Source: JAKSSE01 sp045597645
GTDB lineage: Bacteria; Bacillota; Clostridia; Lachnospirales; Lachnospiraceae
Length of the DNA: 64,000 nt
Reading direction: 5' to 3'
Assembly: GCA_045597645.1 (NCBI GenBank)
Contig: JAZLKM010000049.1
Coordinates: 69,866-133,865 of the forward strand
The position numbers and the translations under genes were made by a program. Shown here one piece after another: positions 34,730-44,282 of this stretch. Every line of letters begins with the position of its first letter. The first letter of the stretch is position 1. A model generated the notes under the pieces. That model searched no databases and was not told the DNA's origin. It saw only the letters and a program-made list of their open reading frames with translations.

Positions 34730-35775
34730 TACTTCCCCTGTGCCATACGCTCGCGCTTTGCAAGCTCTCTGTCATGAGCGGCCATGATGTGAATCAGCTC
34801 CTCATAGCTGGTCTTCTGTGGGTTCCAGCCGAGTACCGTCTTAGCCTTGGTAGGATCGCCCCAGAGATTGTCTACATCAGTAGGCCTGAACCACTGCGGA
34901 TTAACGCATACCAGCATCTTGCCGGTTTCGGCATCATAGCCCTTCTCATCTATTCCAGTACCTTCCCAGCGGATAGTGATACCATTTTCCTTAAAGGTCT
35001 TCTCTGTGAAATCACGTACAGTGTGCTGCTCACCTGTTGCAATTACAAAATCCTCAGGTACATCGTGCTGAAGAATCAGCCACATGCACTCTACATAGTC
35101 CTTCGCATATCCCCAGTCACGGAGAGAATCCATATTTCCAAGCTCCAAATGATCCTGAAGCCCCTCAGCAATACGTCCTGCTGCCAAAGTAATCTTTCTG
35201 GTTACGAAGGTCTCACCTCTGCGCTCAGACTCGTGGTTAAACAAAATACCATTAACGGCAAACATATCATAAGCCTCACGATACTCCTTGGTAATCCAGA
35301 AACCGTACTGCTTTGCTACAGCATATGGTGAATATGGATGGAATGGAGTAGTCTCACGCTGAGGTACCTCCTCCACCTTGCCATAAAGCTCTGATGTTGA
35401 TGCCTGATAAATGCGCGTCTTCTTAGTAAGTCCAAGCATGCGCACCGCCTCAAGTATACGAAGCACGCCAAGAGCGTCCACATCTCCGGAATACTCAGGC
35501 ACATCGAATGATACCTGTACATGACTCTGCGCCGCCAGATTGTATATCTCATCCGGCTGTACCTCATTTATTATTCTAATAAGTGAAGATGAGTCTGACA
35601 AATCGCCATCGTGTAGCTTGATACTACCTGCAGCAATAAGATGATCTATACGTGCAGTATTTGATATAGATGCACGTCTAGTGATTCCATGTACCTCATA
35701 GCCCTTCTCTAAAAGGAACTCAGCAAGAAAAGAACCGTCCTGTCCAGTAATTCCTGTTATAAGTGCTGTTTTCAT
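34729..35775 (-). CDS. gmd: GDP-mannose 4,6-dehydratase
   Basis: 348-residue NADP-dependent short-chain dehydrogenase/reductase, the first step from GDP-mannose to GDP-L-fucose (or GDP-rhamnose). Evidence: TGITGQDGSFLAEFLL at the start, GITRRASISNTARIDHL, NLAAQSHVQVSF, catalytic PYAVAKQYG (YxxxK) and FNHESERRGETFVTRKIT. Start ATG with GGGAGGA upstream. It is the first gene after a 123 bp gap that holds a possible promoter. The partner GDP-fucose synthase is at the right edge of the window, 27 kb away on the same strand. Confidence 0.96.
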   Translation of the reverse strand: MKTALITGITGQDGSFLAEFLLEKGYEVHGITRRASISNTARIDHLIAAGSIKLHDGDLSDSSSLIRIINEVQPDEIYNLAAQSHVQVSFDVPEYSGDVDALGVLRILEAVRMLGLTKKTRIYQASTSELYGKVEEVPQRETTPFHPYSPYAVAKQYGFWITKEYREAYDMFAVNGILFNHESERRGETFVTRKITLAAGRIAEGLQDHLELGNMDSLRDWGYAKDYVECMWLILQHDVPEDFVIATGEQHTVRDFTEKTFKENGITIRWEGTGIDEKGYDAETGKMLVCVNPQWFRPTDVDNLWGDPTKAKTVLGWNPQKTSYEELIHIMAAHDRELAKRERMAQGK

Positions 35776-35868
35776 AAAAATCCTCCCATTTATGTTAATA
35801 TCTAATTCTTAATTTGATGATATTCGCAATCCGCTTCGCTACTAAGCTTCCTGACACACTCAAATGCC

Positions 35869-35897
35869 ATTCTATCAGAAAAGTTCAATTATTCCAA
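35869..35897 (-). promoter_or_regulatory. Possible internal promoter before gmd
   Basis: Minus strand: -35 TTGGAA (35892-35897), 17 bp spacer, -10 TAGAAT (35869-35874) with a TG extension one base upstream. It lies in the second-largest intergenic gap on the minus strand (123 bp) and would give a leader of about 87 nt before gmd. It would let gmd, manA and later genes be made apart from the distant upstream start of the unit. Confidence 0.45.
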
Positions 35898-35898
35898 A

Positions 35899-37596
35899 TC
35901 AGGCCAGCATAGCCTCTACTTCAGCCTTCATCAATGCCTCCACTTCCATAGCGTTTCTCACATTTGGGGCTGTAACAGATATGTAAGCCTTAAGCTTAGG
36001 CTCTGTGCCGGAAGGTCTCATTACCAATGAACAATTTCCTTTAATTAACAGCTTCAGCACATCCGACTTCGGCAGTCCATCCAATCCTTTTGCATAGTCC
36101 AGTACCTTCTCCACCTTCTTGCCGCCGAAGGTAACTCCCGGCATAGCCGCTGCCTCTCTAAAGCTCGCCATAATCTGTTGCATTTTGTCGAACCCTGCAG
36201 AACCCTCGAACTCATATGAGTGCAAGGTATTTAAGCAATATCCATAGGTCTTGTACAGCTCGTTTAGCTTGTCTAGAAGGCTTATTCCCCTGGTCTTGTA
36301 GTATGCAAACATCTCGCATATCAAGAAGGCACCATCTACGGCATCCTTGTCTCTTACATATCCTCCTGACAGATATCCGTAGCTCTCCTCAAATCCAAAT
36401 ACATATGAATCCTCATGTCCTTGAGCCTCAAGATAACCTATCTGCTCACCTATGAACTTAAATCCAGTCAGCACGTTGACTGTACGCACCCCGTAATGTG
36501 CTGCTATGCGCTCCGCCATGTCCATAGTAACAATAGTCTTGACCATCACCGGGTCGCTTGGCATGGTGCCATGCTCTGTTCGCCTGCTACACACATAATC
36601 CAAAAGAAGAATACCTGTCTCGTTGCCTGACAAAAGTACGTACTCCCCTTCACTATTTCTGACAGCTATACCTACTCTGTCAGCATCTGGGTCGGTAGCC
36701 AAAAGCAAGTCTGCCTGCTCCTTCGCAGCATACTCCATTCCCAAGGCCATTGCTTCTTTAATCTCCGGGTTGGGATATGGGCATGTAGGAAAGTTGCCAT
36801 CCGGATTTTCCTGCTCCTTAACCACTGTTATGTTTGTATATCCCATCTCCTTTAGAGTGCGAAGTACCGGCTTTAACCCAGTACCATTTAGTGGTGTATA
36901 AACGATAGAGACATTTTTGTCTATTTCCTCATCCCCTGCCACAGATTGCGCCTTTACGCACTCCACAAAGTCTGTATACACACTGTCTGGAATATACTTT
37001 ATTAGTCCACTATCCAGTCCCTCGTCAAACGAGATTCTGTTCACATCATCAAAAACATCAACCTTTTCAATATATGAAAGTATCTGTGCTGCCGCCTCAG
37101 TAGTAATCTGACAGCCATCAGCCCCATATACCTTATATCCATTATACTTTGCGGGATTATGAGATGCAGTCACCATGATTCCTGCCGAGCACTTAAGTGC
37201 CCGAACTGCAAACGATAGACATGGAGTCGGCATAAGCTCAGTATATATGTGGACCTTGATTCCATTGGCAGCAAATACTCCAGCCGCAGTCTGCGCAAAT
37301 AAATCTGATTTGATTCGCGAGTCAAAGCTTACCGCAATGCTGCGGTTATCTTCATCGAAGTTGGCCTTGACATAGTCTGCCAGTCCCTGCGATGCCTTAG
37401 CCACAGTGTATATATTCATGCGGTTAGTGCCAGCACCTATAACTCCCCTAAGTCCACCAGTACCAAAGGCAAGATTCCTGTAAAATCTGTCCTCAATGGC
37501 AGCTTCATCGCTGGATATACTAGCCAACTCATGCCTGATTTCAGCGTCCAGCTTGCTGACACTGCACCATCTTTTGTACTCGCTCATGTAATCCAT
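35899..37596 (-). CDS. Phosphohexomutase (phosphomannomutase/phosphoglucomutase)
   Basis: 565-residue alpha-D-phosphohexomutase that interconverts hexose-6-phosphate and hexose-1-phosphate. Motifs: GTGGLRGVIGAGTNRMN, catalytic phosphoserine loop TASHNPAKYNGYKVYG, metal loop DPDADRVGIAV, sugar-binding FGFEESYGYLSGGY, and C-terminal phosphate site RPSGTEPKLKAYI. The length fits the long PgcA-like group, which can act on glucose or mannose. Here it should supply mannose-1-phosphate for ManC and perhaps glucose-1-phosphate for RmlA. AGGAG lies 12 nt before the ATG. Confidence 0.93.
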   Translation of the reverse strand: MDYMSEYKRWCSVSKLDAEIRHELASISSDEAAIEDRFYRNLAFGTGGLRGVIGAGTNRMNIYTVAKASQGLADYVKANFDEDNRSIAVSFDSRIKSDLFAQTAAGVFAANGIKVHIYTELMPTPCLSFAVRALKCSAGIMVTASHNPAKYNGYKVYGADGCQITTEAAAQILSYIEKVDVFDDVNRISFDEGLDSGLIKYIPDSVYTDFVECVKAQSVAGDEEIDKNVSIVYTPLNGTGLKPVLRTLKEMGYTNITVVKEQENPDGNFPTCPYPNPEIKEAMALGMEYAAKEQADLLLATDPDADRVGIAVRNSEGEYVLLSGNETGILLLDYVCSRRTEHGTMPSDPVMVKTIVTMDMAERIAAHYGVRTVNVLTGFKFIGEQIGYLEAQGHEDSYVFGFEESYGYLSGGYVRDKDAVDGAFLICEMFAYYKTRGISLLDKLNELYKTYGYCLNTLHSYEFEGSAGFDKMQQIMASFREAAAMPGVTFGGKKVEKVLDYAKGLDGLPKSDVLKLLIKGNCSLVMRPSGTEPKLKAYISVTAPNVRNAMEVEALMKAEVEAMLA

Positions 37597-37599
37597 AGA

Positions 37600-38604
37600 C
37601 TATCTTCTCCTAATCTTAATTTTTTTGAACAAATAGCATGTGAACTGTGATAACACAATCGTCACCACATAGCTCGCTATAACATATAACACAGTATGCA
37701 CAGGACTTGTCATCTTAGTCCACACCCCTGAATGAATGCGCCTTAACACGAAGTGATGCCACAGGTACACCGCGTAGCTGATACCTGCAAACCAGGATAT
37801 GGTTCTGGTCATATAGGTACCAGCAGTAAGGAGCTGCCCCACTGCATACATACTTACAAATGACACAATGGCTATTATATCATGAAACCATACCGTATCA
37901 CAATGAACGAAGGCAAACATACTCACCCCGGCCAGCATTGATATGGCGCCTACTAACAGCGCCCCTCTTTTTAGCTGGTTTCTTCCACCATACAACAGCA
38001 TTCCAAGCCAAAACAATGCCAATATTGTTTCAAACGAGGCGTCCTTTGGTATGGGACCAACTGGCATTATCACCCTAACTATATATAGACATAGCACTGC
38101 CACCGATACAATTAACTTAACCCATAGCCTGCTTCGCAACGTCTTAAGCAATAATGGAAAAACAAGATACAAAATAAAAATAGCAAAGGTGAACCACTCG
38201 CCCACCAGATAAAAGCTTCCTATGCCGAAAAAGCCTACCCAGCTATCTGCCCCGAATGCAGTAAATACAAGCCTCCACAGCGAGCCTCCCCAATGTATCG
38301 TTCTCACCTGAATGCTATAGAATATAAATGCCAGAGCATAGATAAAATAAAACATAGGAAAAAGTGACAGGTATCTGCCACGGATGAATTTGAAATACTT
38401 TAAGTCCTCTCCGTCGTATCTTAGCGCCAATGTAAATCCAGACAGGATAAAGAAAATAGCTGTACCAACGCTGCCCCAGTCCACCCCTCTAAAGCAATAA
38501 AAGAAGCCTCTCGACTCAAGCTCATAGCTCAAGTGGAAGTTCACTATCATTATTATCGCCACAGAGCGAATAAGATCCAGAGCATAGTTTCTTTTAGCGG
38601 CCAT
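37600..38604 (-). CDS. Acyltransferase family 3 membrane protein (first of three)
   Basis: 334 residues with ten predicted membrane segments. The N-terminus shows the family pattern ALDLIRSVAIIMIVNFHLS with the catalytic His, then RYLSLFPMFYF. Such proteins (OafA, WecH) transfer acetyl or other acyl groups from acyl-CoA to sugars. It sits 3 bp before the phosphomutase gene and 1 bp after the GT10 gene. The modified sugar cannot be told. Two other members lie at 48934 and 53497; the three are not close to each other. Confidence 0.9.
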   Translation of the reverse strand: MAAKRNYALDLIRSVAIIMIVNFHLSYELESRGFFYCFRGVDWGSVGTAIFFILSGFTLALRYDGEDLKYFKFIRGRYLSLFPMFYFIYALAFIFYSIQVRTIHWGGSLWRLVFTAFGADSWVGFFGIGSFYLVGEWFTFAIFILYLVFPLLLKTLRSRLWVKLIVSVAVLCLYIVRVIMPVGPIPKDASFETILALFWLGMLLYGGRNQLKRGALLVGAISMLAGVSMFAFVHCDTVWFHDIIAIVSFVSMYAVGQLLTAGTYMTRTISWFAGISYAVYLWHHFVLRRIHSGVWTKMTSPVHTVLYVIASYVVTIVLSQFTCYLFKKIKIRRR

Positions 38605-38605
38605 T

Positions 38606-39565
38606 TTATTTGCCTGTAATTTTCCTTGCTATTTTTTTGAATATATTTTCCTGTTTTGGAAAATAGTAGTCTGTCATAGTATCACGGTATCGTCTCTCCC
38701 AGTCACTGTATCCAAGACGCCTTGCCTTGCCTGGTGACTGCGAGCAGATACTTATAATAAATTTTTTATATTCTTCAAGCGGGTCAGGGGTTACCGTACC
38801 ACCAGCAGCCCATATTGGCTCTCTAAGATAAGCCTTGTACACCTCATCATCACTGTCAATACGCTTAATCTCAGCAATAACCTCATCCATACTGTTATAT
38901 GCATGTACATTGATGAAAGCTTTTTCGTTGAAATCACTGGCAATCCTAGGGTCCCCATAGTATATCGGAATTGTACCTGCTGCAAACGCCTGCAATATCT
39001 TCTCCGTAGAGTAGCCAGGTGTCGAAGAGTTTTCAAATGCAAATGAGAACTTATAATTTTTCTGGAACAGATGCTTGTCCTCGGCTGTAGGCCCTATTGG
39101 ATCACAGTTGTGCAGCATCTTTCCAGGCGAGTCCACCCTTTTATATTTAGACAGCTCTTCAAAATATTTTTCCCTAAGTCCGTCGCGACTTGGATTTGAA
39201 AAAATAAAATTACAAAACGCAGTCTTGGCTGCTATTTCTTCATCCGTAATCTCGTGCTTATGCATGGCTCTCTCATAGTCTTTGACATAGAAATGATATA
39301 GCGGAATGCGCTTATACCTATCCCCGAAGTCCATATAGTCGAAACCAATTGCATAGTCCACGAGATTAAAATCCGGTCTAATATTTTCTCCGGTAAACCA
39401 GATTCTTACAGCATCGTATTTTAAAAAGTCGTGCCCCACCTGTGCACAAAATACGAAATCCGGGTCATTACACACCTGGACCTCACCAAAATGCTCCCTG
39501 AGAATATCTAAAGTCATCTGGTCAAATCCCGTATCACAGCTATCTGTAAATTTAATTTTCAGCAT
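38606..39565 (-). CDS. Family 10 fucosyltransferase (alpha-1,3/1,4-type)
   Basis: 319-residue GT-B fold enzyme of family GT10, which transfers L-fucose from GDP-fucose to GlcNAc or Glc residues. Key blocks: IWFTGENIRPDF and DYAIGFDYMDF in the first half; KYKFSFAFENS-type stretch (YKFSFAFENSSTPGYSTEKI) and PIYYGDP in the second, which hold the donor-binding Glu and Lys. A basic C-terminal tail (FKKIARKITGK) may bind the membrane. Its donor is made by manA, phosphomutase, manC, gmd and fcl in this unit. It overlaps the SGNH gene by 14 nt. Confidence 0.93.
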   Translation of the reverse strand: MLKIKFTDSCDTGFDQMTLDILREHFGEVQVCNDPDFVFCAQVGHDFLKYDAVRIWFTGENIRPDFNLVDYAIGFDYMDFGDRYKRIPLYHFYVKDYERAMHKHEITDEEIAAKTAFCNFIFSNPSRDGLREKYFEELSKYKRVDSPGKMLHNCDPIGPTAEDKHLFQKNYKFSFAFENSSTPGYSTEKILQAFAAGTIPIYYGDPRIASDFNEKAFINVHAYNSMDEVIAEIKRIDSDDEVYKAYLREPIWAAGGTVTPDPLEEYKKFIISICSQSPGKARRLGYSDWERRYRDTMTDYYFPKQENIFKKIARKITGK

Positions 39566-40481
39566 TTCTTATATCCTCTATCAATAGGGCTGTACGATAT
39601 TTTGCTCCCTCCAATGTCAGATGGTAGGCCGTATCATAGAAATATTCCTGTGGCATAAAGTAATCTGTCCAATGAGAAATCACATCGCAGTCCAACGCCG
39701 TCCTAAGACTATGCTCAAAGTTGTCAAATATCGCTCTATCTGGCAGGACACTTTCATATCCCACAGGATACGCTGCTACATACATAGTAGCCCCCTGCGC
39801 CTCAACGTAGGCATTCAACTCATTTAACCTATCTGCGCAAGTCTCTGACAAAGATGGTGGCAGCTGTACCTCTTCTCCAAATCTGTATCTCTCAGTCTCT
39901 GTACGTATTGCGACATCTCCGTTTTCGTTGAACGCTTCGCGCTTATACACTGAGTCATAAGCTTCCATGCTAGTACCTGTTATCCATTTTAACACGCTCC
40001 CTAACACATACGACGGAAAATTTAGAAGTAACTTGGGAATATCCTTCTTAGCGATAAGCTTCCAGAGCTCACTGTGCCACTCTAGCGTCTTCCATGCAGT
40101 ATCACCATTTAGTATTTTACCGTCATCGTCGTATTCAGTATGACATACGATAACTATATCCCCGGATTGAACATGCCCTTGAAGCATCTGCTCATGAAAT
40201 CTATTGCCAAGTCCCCCCTGAAGTCCCAAGTTGACCACAGGCATCCCAAGCTCCTCCTCTATCATAGTAGAATCAATACCAAATGCCAAATTAGAATTGC
40301 CTACCAGGATAATCTTAGGTTCATCAAGGCTCTCAAGCCTAGCCAATTTGTCCAGTATTGAGGCCTCGTACCCATCCTCATATTGACAGCCTACAGCCTT
40401 CATGTCAAAGACTGTAATAAGAGCCAGCACTATCCCCAGCAATATGAGTCCTAAGACTATTTTCTGAATAAATCTCTTCAT
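39552..40481 (-). CDS. SGNH-like membrane-anchored protein paired with MBOAT acyltransferase (pair 2)
   Basis: 309 residues: one N-terminal membrane segment and an extracytoplasmic domain, paralogous to 26168-27145. The Ser block reads GNSNLAFGID (61-70) where pair 1 has GDSN. The C-terminal His block reads YDTAYHLTLEG; pair 1 has FDDARHLGDDG, so only the first of two candidate Asp residues is kept. VVNLGLQGGLGN is shared. Its probable role is acyl transfer to the glycan together with the MBOAT protein 3 bp upstream. Confidence 0.84.
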   Translation of the reverse strand: MKRFIQKIVLGLILLGIVLALITVFDMKAVGCQYEDGYEASILDKLARLESLDEPKIILVGNSNLAFGIDSTMIEEELGMPVVNLGLQGGLGNRFHEQMLQGHVQSGDIVIVCHTEYDDDGKILNGDTAWKTLEWHSELWKLIAKKDIPKLLLNFPSYVLGSVLKWITGTSMEAYDSVYKREAFNENGDVAIRTETERYRFGEEVQLPPSLSETCADRLNELNAYVEAQGATMYVAAYPVGYESVLPDRAIFDNFEHSLRTALDCDVISHWTDYFMPQEYFYDTAYHLTLEGAKYRTALLIEDIRNAEN

Positions 40482-40484
40482 AAG

Positions 40485-41921
40485 CTAAAATTGGAAATAA
40501 ATAAACTGACCATTTCCTCCCACAGGAGAAAGAAAAATAACGGCTAGTACCAGAGCCAGATATAAAGTCCATCTGAGTACAACCGGCCTTGCTTTTAATG
40601 TTTCAATTACATTCTTTTTGGAAATAATATAATCAACTGCCACCAAAATCATAATAGCCAGCATGCAGATGCCCAGAGACATCCTGCCGAGCCCCATCTG
40701 AGATAAGCCCGCTGAGATATATCCTCTGCCTACACCAGCCCAAAGGTGAGTCACTGCATACCAGGCATCACTTATATTTGCACATCTAAAGAAAATCCAG
40801 GCCAGAGAGCAAAATATAAATGTCCCAATCGTCCTAAGCACTTTTGCAATTCCCTTTTCACACTTTCCTTTTGGGAAAATGACATTTTCAGCCACCTGTC
40901 CTACGCCGTGCATTCCACCCCAGAGTACAAAGTTCCACCCTGCTCCATGCCAAAGTCCACTAGCCAGAAAGGTTATCATAATATTTATGCTTTGCCTTGC
41001 TCGGCCCTTGCGGTTACCTCCCAACGGTATATAAATATAGTCTCTTAGCCATTGCGACAGAGAAATATGCCATCTGCCCCAAAATTCTCTTATGCTACCG
41101 GAAAAATACGGTGTCCTGAAATTAGTCATAAGGTCTATGCCAAGAAGCTTTGCTGTGCCTATAGCAATGTCAGAGTAACCCGAAAAAACACAATATATCT
41201 GAATAGTAAAAAGGAGCGAAGCTATCAGAAGCGCTCCTCCGTTATGAGCATGGACGTTATCAAAAACGACATCCACATAAGGACCTATCCTGTCTGCTAC
41301 AGCCATTTTCTTATAGAACCCCCAAGTCATCAGCTTAAGTCCGTCTACAGCCTTATTGTAGTCGAACCTTCTATTTTTCTGTCTAAGCTGCGGTAATAAA
41401 TTGCCTGGTCTTTCTATCGGACCTGCCACAAGCTGTGGAAAAAAAGAAATAAACAAAGCATAGTAGCCAAAATGCTTCTCCGCTGGCACAGTGCCTCTGT
41501 ATACATCAATCACATAGCTGGCTGTCTGAAATGTATAAAATGATATTCCAACAGGCAGCAGGAGCTTTAATGAGACTTCATGCACCGGATATCCAAAGAA
41601 GGTTACCAGACCACAGATACTTCCCACTGCAAAATTAAAATATTTGAACACGAACAGTACTGCAAAGCATGTAGCAATGCAAGCTGCCAGTATTCGCCTT
41701 TTTCGCCTTAAATTATCGGAAAACCTATGGATTAGCCAGCCTGCCGTATATGATACCGCAGTGGTAAATAGAATCAGTACTACATAAGCTGCGTTCCAGC
41801 TCATGTAGAAATAATAACTAGAAATAAGCAGTACCACCCACCTTGCGCGCTGTGGTACTGCCCAATATACGATAAAAACTATCGGAAGAAATATTGCAAA
41901 TTCCAGTGAATTAAAGGACAT
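40485..41921 (-). CDS. MBOAT family O-acyltransferase (pair 2)
   Basis: 478-residue polytopic protein of the AlgI/DltB type: MSFNSLEFAIFLPIVF start, SFYTFQTASYVIDVYRG, FPQLVAGPIERPG, and the catalytic His block SGLWHGAGWNFVLWG, ending in FIYFQF. It is paralogous to the protein at 27111, and its gene is followed by an SGNH gene in the same order. Two such pairs suggest two different acylation sites or acyl groups on the polysaccharide. Confidence 0.93.
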   Translation of the reverse strand: MSFNSLEFAIFLPIVFIVYWAVPQRARWVVLLISSYYFYMSWNAAYVVLILFTTAVSYTAGWLIHRFSDNLRRKRRILAACIATCFAVLFVFKYFNFAVGSICGLVTFFGYPVHEVSLKLLLPVGISFYTFQTASYVIDVYRGTVPAEKHFGYYALFISFFPQLVAGPIERPGNLLPQLRQKNRRFDYNKAVDGLKLMTWGFYKKMAVADRIGPYVDVVFDNVHAHNGGALLIASLLFTIQIYCVFSGYSDIAIGTAKLLGIDLMTNFRTPYFSGSIREFWGRWHISLSQWLRDYIYIPLGGNRKGRARQSINIMITFLASGLWHGAGWNFVLWGGMHGVGQVAENVIFPKGKCEKGIAKVLRTIGTFIFCSLAWIFFRCANISDAWYAVTHLWAGVGRGYISAGLSQMGLGRMSLGICMLAIMILVAVDYIISKKNVIETLKARPVVLRWTLYLALVLAVIFLSPVGGNGQFIYFQF

Positions 41922-41927
41922 GCCTTA

Positions 41928-43253
41928 TCAATAATTCCTTTCGTACTTCTTTTTGTCGTTCACACTTATATCCTTGCCAAGCTGCACCTCTATGAGCTGA
42001 AGTCTGGTATTTGCGATAATAGTATGTCTGCAGCCTGCCTCCATGGTGACCACTGAGCCAGCCTTTACCGGCTGCTCCATGCCATCCACAATGGCTGTGC
42101 CCTCACCAGCTATTACATTCCATATCTCATCACGATGCTCATGAGAATGATAGTTCATAGTGCTGCCAGGATTGAGAGTTACTTTGACAGTGATGCTCTC
42201 CTCCTCCACATCAATTACCTTGTAGCTCCCCCAGGACTTCTCGGCATATCGAATATCATCCGTCAGCTTGTCTACATATGGCTTAATATAGCTCGATTGA
42301 TCTTTATCTGATATGAGTATTCCCTCTGCGCTAGCAGCTATAACCACATCCTTAAGGCCCATGGTGAGGATAGGCAAATCAAGTTCGTTAATAATATGCA
42401 CATTGTCATTTTCATCCCCAAGGATGCCATTACCAATCACGTTCTCTGTAAGTGATTCTGCTAAAGTATTCCAAGTGCCCAAATCCTTCCACACACCTGA
42501 AAATCCCATCACTTCTATTTTATCTTCTTTCTCAACCACAGCATAGTCGAAGCTGATTTTGGTGAGGGTATCATATTTTTCAAAAAGGTCCTCGTAGTCT
42601 ACAAAATCTATAAGCTCATGTGCACGCTTGAGCACATATCCCAACTTATATGCGAATACTCCGCCATTCCAAAGACCACCTTTTGAAATGTACTCCTTCG
42701 CTGTAGCCACATCCGGCTTCTCCTTGAAAGTGGCAACTGGTGATGCTTCACCATCCTTTACAGCATGCTCTGGTATGATATATCCATACTTTTCACTTGG
42801 ATAAGTAGGCTCAATACCCATAAGTACCAGATTAGCGGTTCCCTTTGCAGCCTGCTTGCCCAAAAGGTCCAAGGCAACAAAATAGTCATCCTCCACGTAC
42901 GGATCAACGGGGCATACTACCACAGACTCATCCTCAGGCACCCCCTGGATGTCATGTAAATATGCGGTAGCAAGGGCTATGGCCGGAAAAGTATCTCTAC
43001 GACAAGGCTCAATGCTGATTCCCACATCCTCTCCCAGCTGGTTATGGATGGCTGACACCTGAGTCTTGGCAGTAGCAATAGTGACTGTAGCATCCGTATC
43101 TATTTTTTTGATCTGATGATACATGCGCTGTACCATAGACTCCCGGCTTCCATCGTCAGCAGGGAAAAATTTGATAAACTGCTTGCTTCTTATGTCATTA
43201 GAAAGTGGCCAAAGTCTTTTCCCGGAGCCACCAGATAATAAAATCAGATTCAT
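41928..43253 (-). CDS. manC: Mannose-1-phosphate guanylyltransferase (ManC type, with C-terminal cupin)
   Basis: 441 residues. The N-terminal nucleotidyltransferase domain makes GDP-mannose from GTP and mannose-1-phosphate: LLSGGSGKRLWPLSND with SKQFIKFF, PVDPYVEDDYF, TFKEKPD and LWNGGVFAY. The C-terminal ~110 residues carry a cupin of the mannose-6-phosphate isomerase type II family (NPGSTMNYHSHEHRDE, VTMEAGCRHTIIA), so the protein may have isomerase activity too, though a separate manA is present. It lies 6 bp before the second MBOAT gene. Confidence 0.94.
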   Translation of the reverse strand: MNLILLSGGSGKRLWPLSNDIRSKQFIKFFPADDGSRESMVQRMYHQIKKIDTDATVTIATAKTQVSAIHNQLGEDVGISIEPCRRDTFPAIALATAYLHDIQGVPEDESVVVCPVDPYVEDDYFVALDLLGKQAAKGTANLVLMGIEPTYPSEKYGYIIPEHAVKDGEASPVATFKEKPDVATAKEYISKGGLWNGGVFAYKLGYVLKRAHELIDFVDYEDLFEKYDTLTKISFDYAVVEKEDKIEVMGFSGVWKDLGTWNTLAESLTENVIGNGILGDENDNVHIINELDLPILTMGLKDVVIAASAEGILISDKDQSSYIKPYVDKLTDDIRYAEKSWGSYKVIDVEEESITVKVTLNPGSTMNYHSHEHRDEIWNVIAGEGTAIVDGMEQPVKAGSVVTMEAGCRHTIIANTRLQLIEVQLGKDISVNDKKKYERNY

Positions 43254-43263
43254 TTCTACACCT

Positions 43264-44265
43264 CTATACTTTCTTTACAAACTTAGGCAGGATAACATCT
43301 CCCCCGCCATAGCGCGCTTTGTATATATACAAGCCTTCATTTACAGTGCGACCACCATTTTCAGTGCAGCCTCCCATACTAAAGAACGAATAGTCTCCAT
43401 CAGAAGCCTCCACCAAAAGCTTATGTATCAGTAGTCTGTTAGGATACTGGCTAGCATACTCATAATTAATATCTAGATACTGCGTGTGAAATACATGCTT
43501 AAATCTATACATCAATGCAAATGCAGCCTGCGTCCCGTCTGCAGTCCTCACATAATACGGCGTGATGAATTCAGGGAATCTTTGCTGCAAGTCTCTTATT
43601 TCCGCCAGAGAATGTACTGTATGCGAATCAAATCTCTCTTTGAGTGTCTCATTCATCATAGTCCAGGCTTCTTCGGTAATCTCTGTCCCTGCCTCCACAG
43701 TAAAGAGACCATCCTTTTGGCTGCGCCTAAGCTCATTGCGCCTGGTAGTGTCATAGCCAGCTATGACATCACTTTCGCCATTGTATTTTTCTACATTCAC
43801 CATCGATGCAAGCGCACCTATACCTGACTCATAGCCCTCCAACATGAGCGTGTATTCTACTGTTCCAAAGGGCTGCAACGCATAGCAATCAGGTAATGTT
43901 TTCAGCACTACTTTACTATATTTGCTCTCATAATAGGCAGTCATCATACTTATTGATTCCTCTATGACATTTATCATAGAGCGCCTGTTTACGATGGGAC
44001 CAGCAAACGTGGTACCTGGATGAGATATTATGGTATCTGGCTCTCCAGGTATACTAGCAGCCATCATCACTGCTCTGACTGCACCGCTACTGCCATCCAC
44101 AACAAACACAGAGTCATCTCTGAATCTGTCCTTTGGATGGTAGTCCAAATACTTAATTGTATTGATAAACTCCCCGTTTGTATCAGGATGCATTATGAAA
44201 TTATCGATATCCTGACGCTGACGCTCCGTCGCTTCAGCCAAGGTCAGCAGCACAAGTTCAGCCAT
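43264..44265 (-). CDS. GNAT-fold (FemAB/BioF2-like) acyltransferase
   Basis: 333 residues. The protein resembles acetyltransferases of the FemAB-related GNAT group found in polysaccharide loci; the C-terminal block FFSMGGCTENGGRTVNEGLYIYKARYGG is the most typical part (quoted here as three joined short blocks: SMGGCTENGG, NEGLYIYK, ARYGG). The central region TTRRNELRRSQKDG is also shared by the group. It may acylate an amino sugar or a sugar nucleotide in the cytoplasm. ATG at 44265 is chosen with GGAG five bases upstream; the frame also has a GTG one codon earlier. Confidence 0.75.
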   Translation of the reverse strand: MAELVLLTLAEATERQRQDIDNFIMHPDTNGEFINTIKYLDYHPKDRFRDDSVFVVDGSSGAVRAVMMAASIPGEPDTIISHPGTTFAGPIVNRRSMINVIEESISMMTAYYESKYSKVVLKTLPDCYALQPFGTVEYTLMLEGYESGIGALASMVNVEKYNGESDVIAGYDTTRRNELRRSQKDGLFTVEAGTEITEEAWTMMNETLKERFDSHTVHSLAEIRDLQQRFPEFITPYYVRTADGTQAAFALMYRFKHVFHTQYLDINYEYASQYPNRLLIHKLLVEASDGDYSFFSMGGCTENGGRTVNEGLYIYKARYGGGDVILPKFVKKV

Positions 44266-44282
44266 CACTTCTCCTATAACTA

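Noticed and set aside
35776..35898. Riboswitch or leader peptide before gmd
   Set aside because: Apart from the possible promoter and a short AAGCTT-type inverted repeat no folded domain or small open frame with a ribosome binding site was seen.
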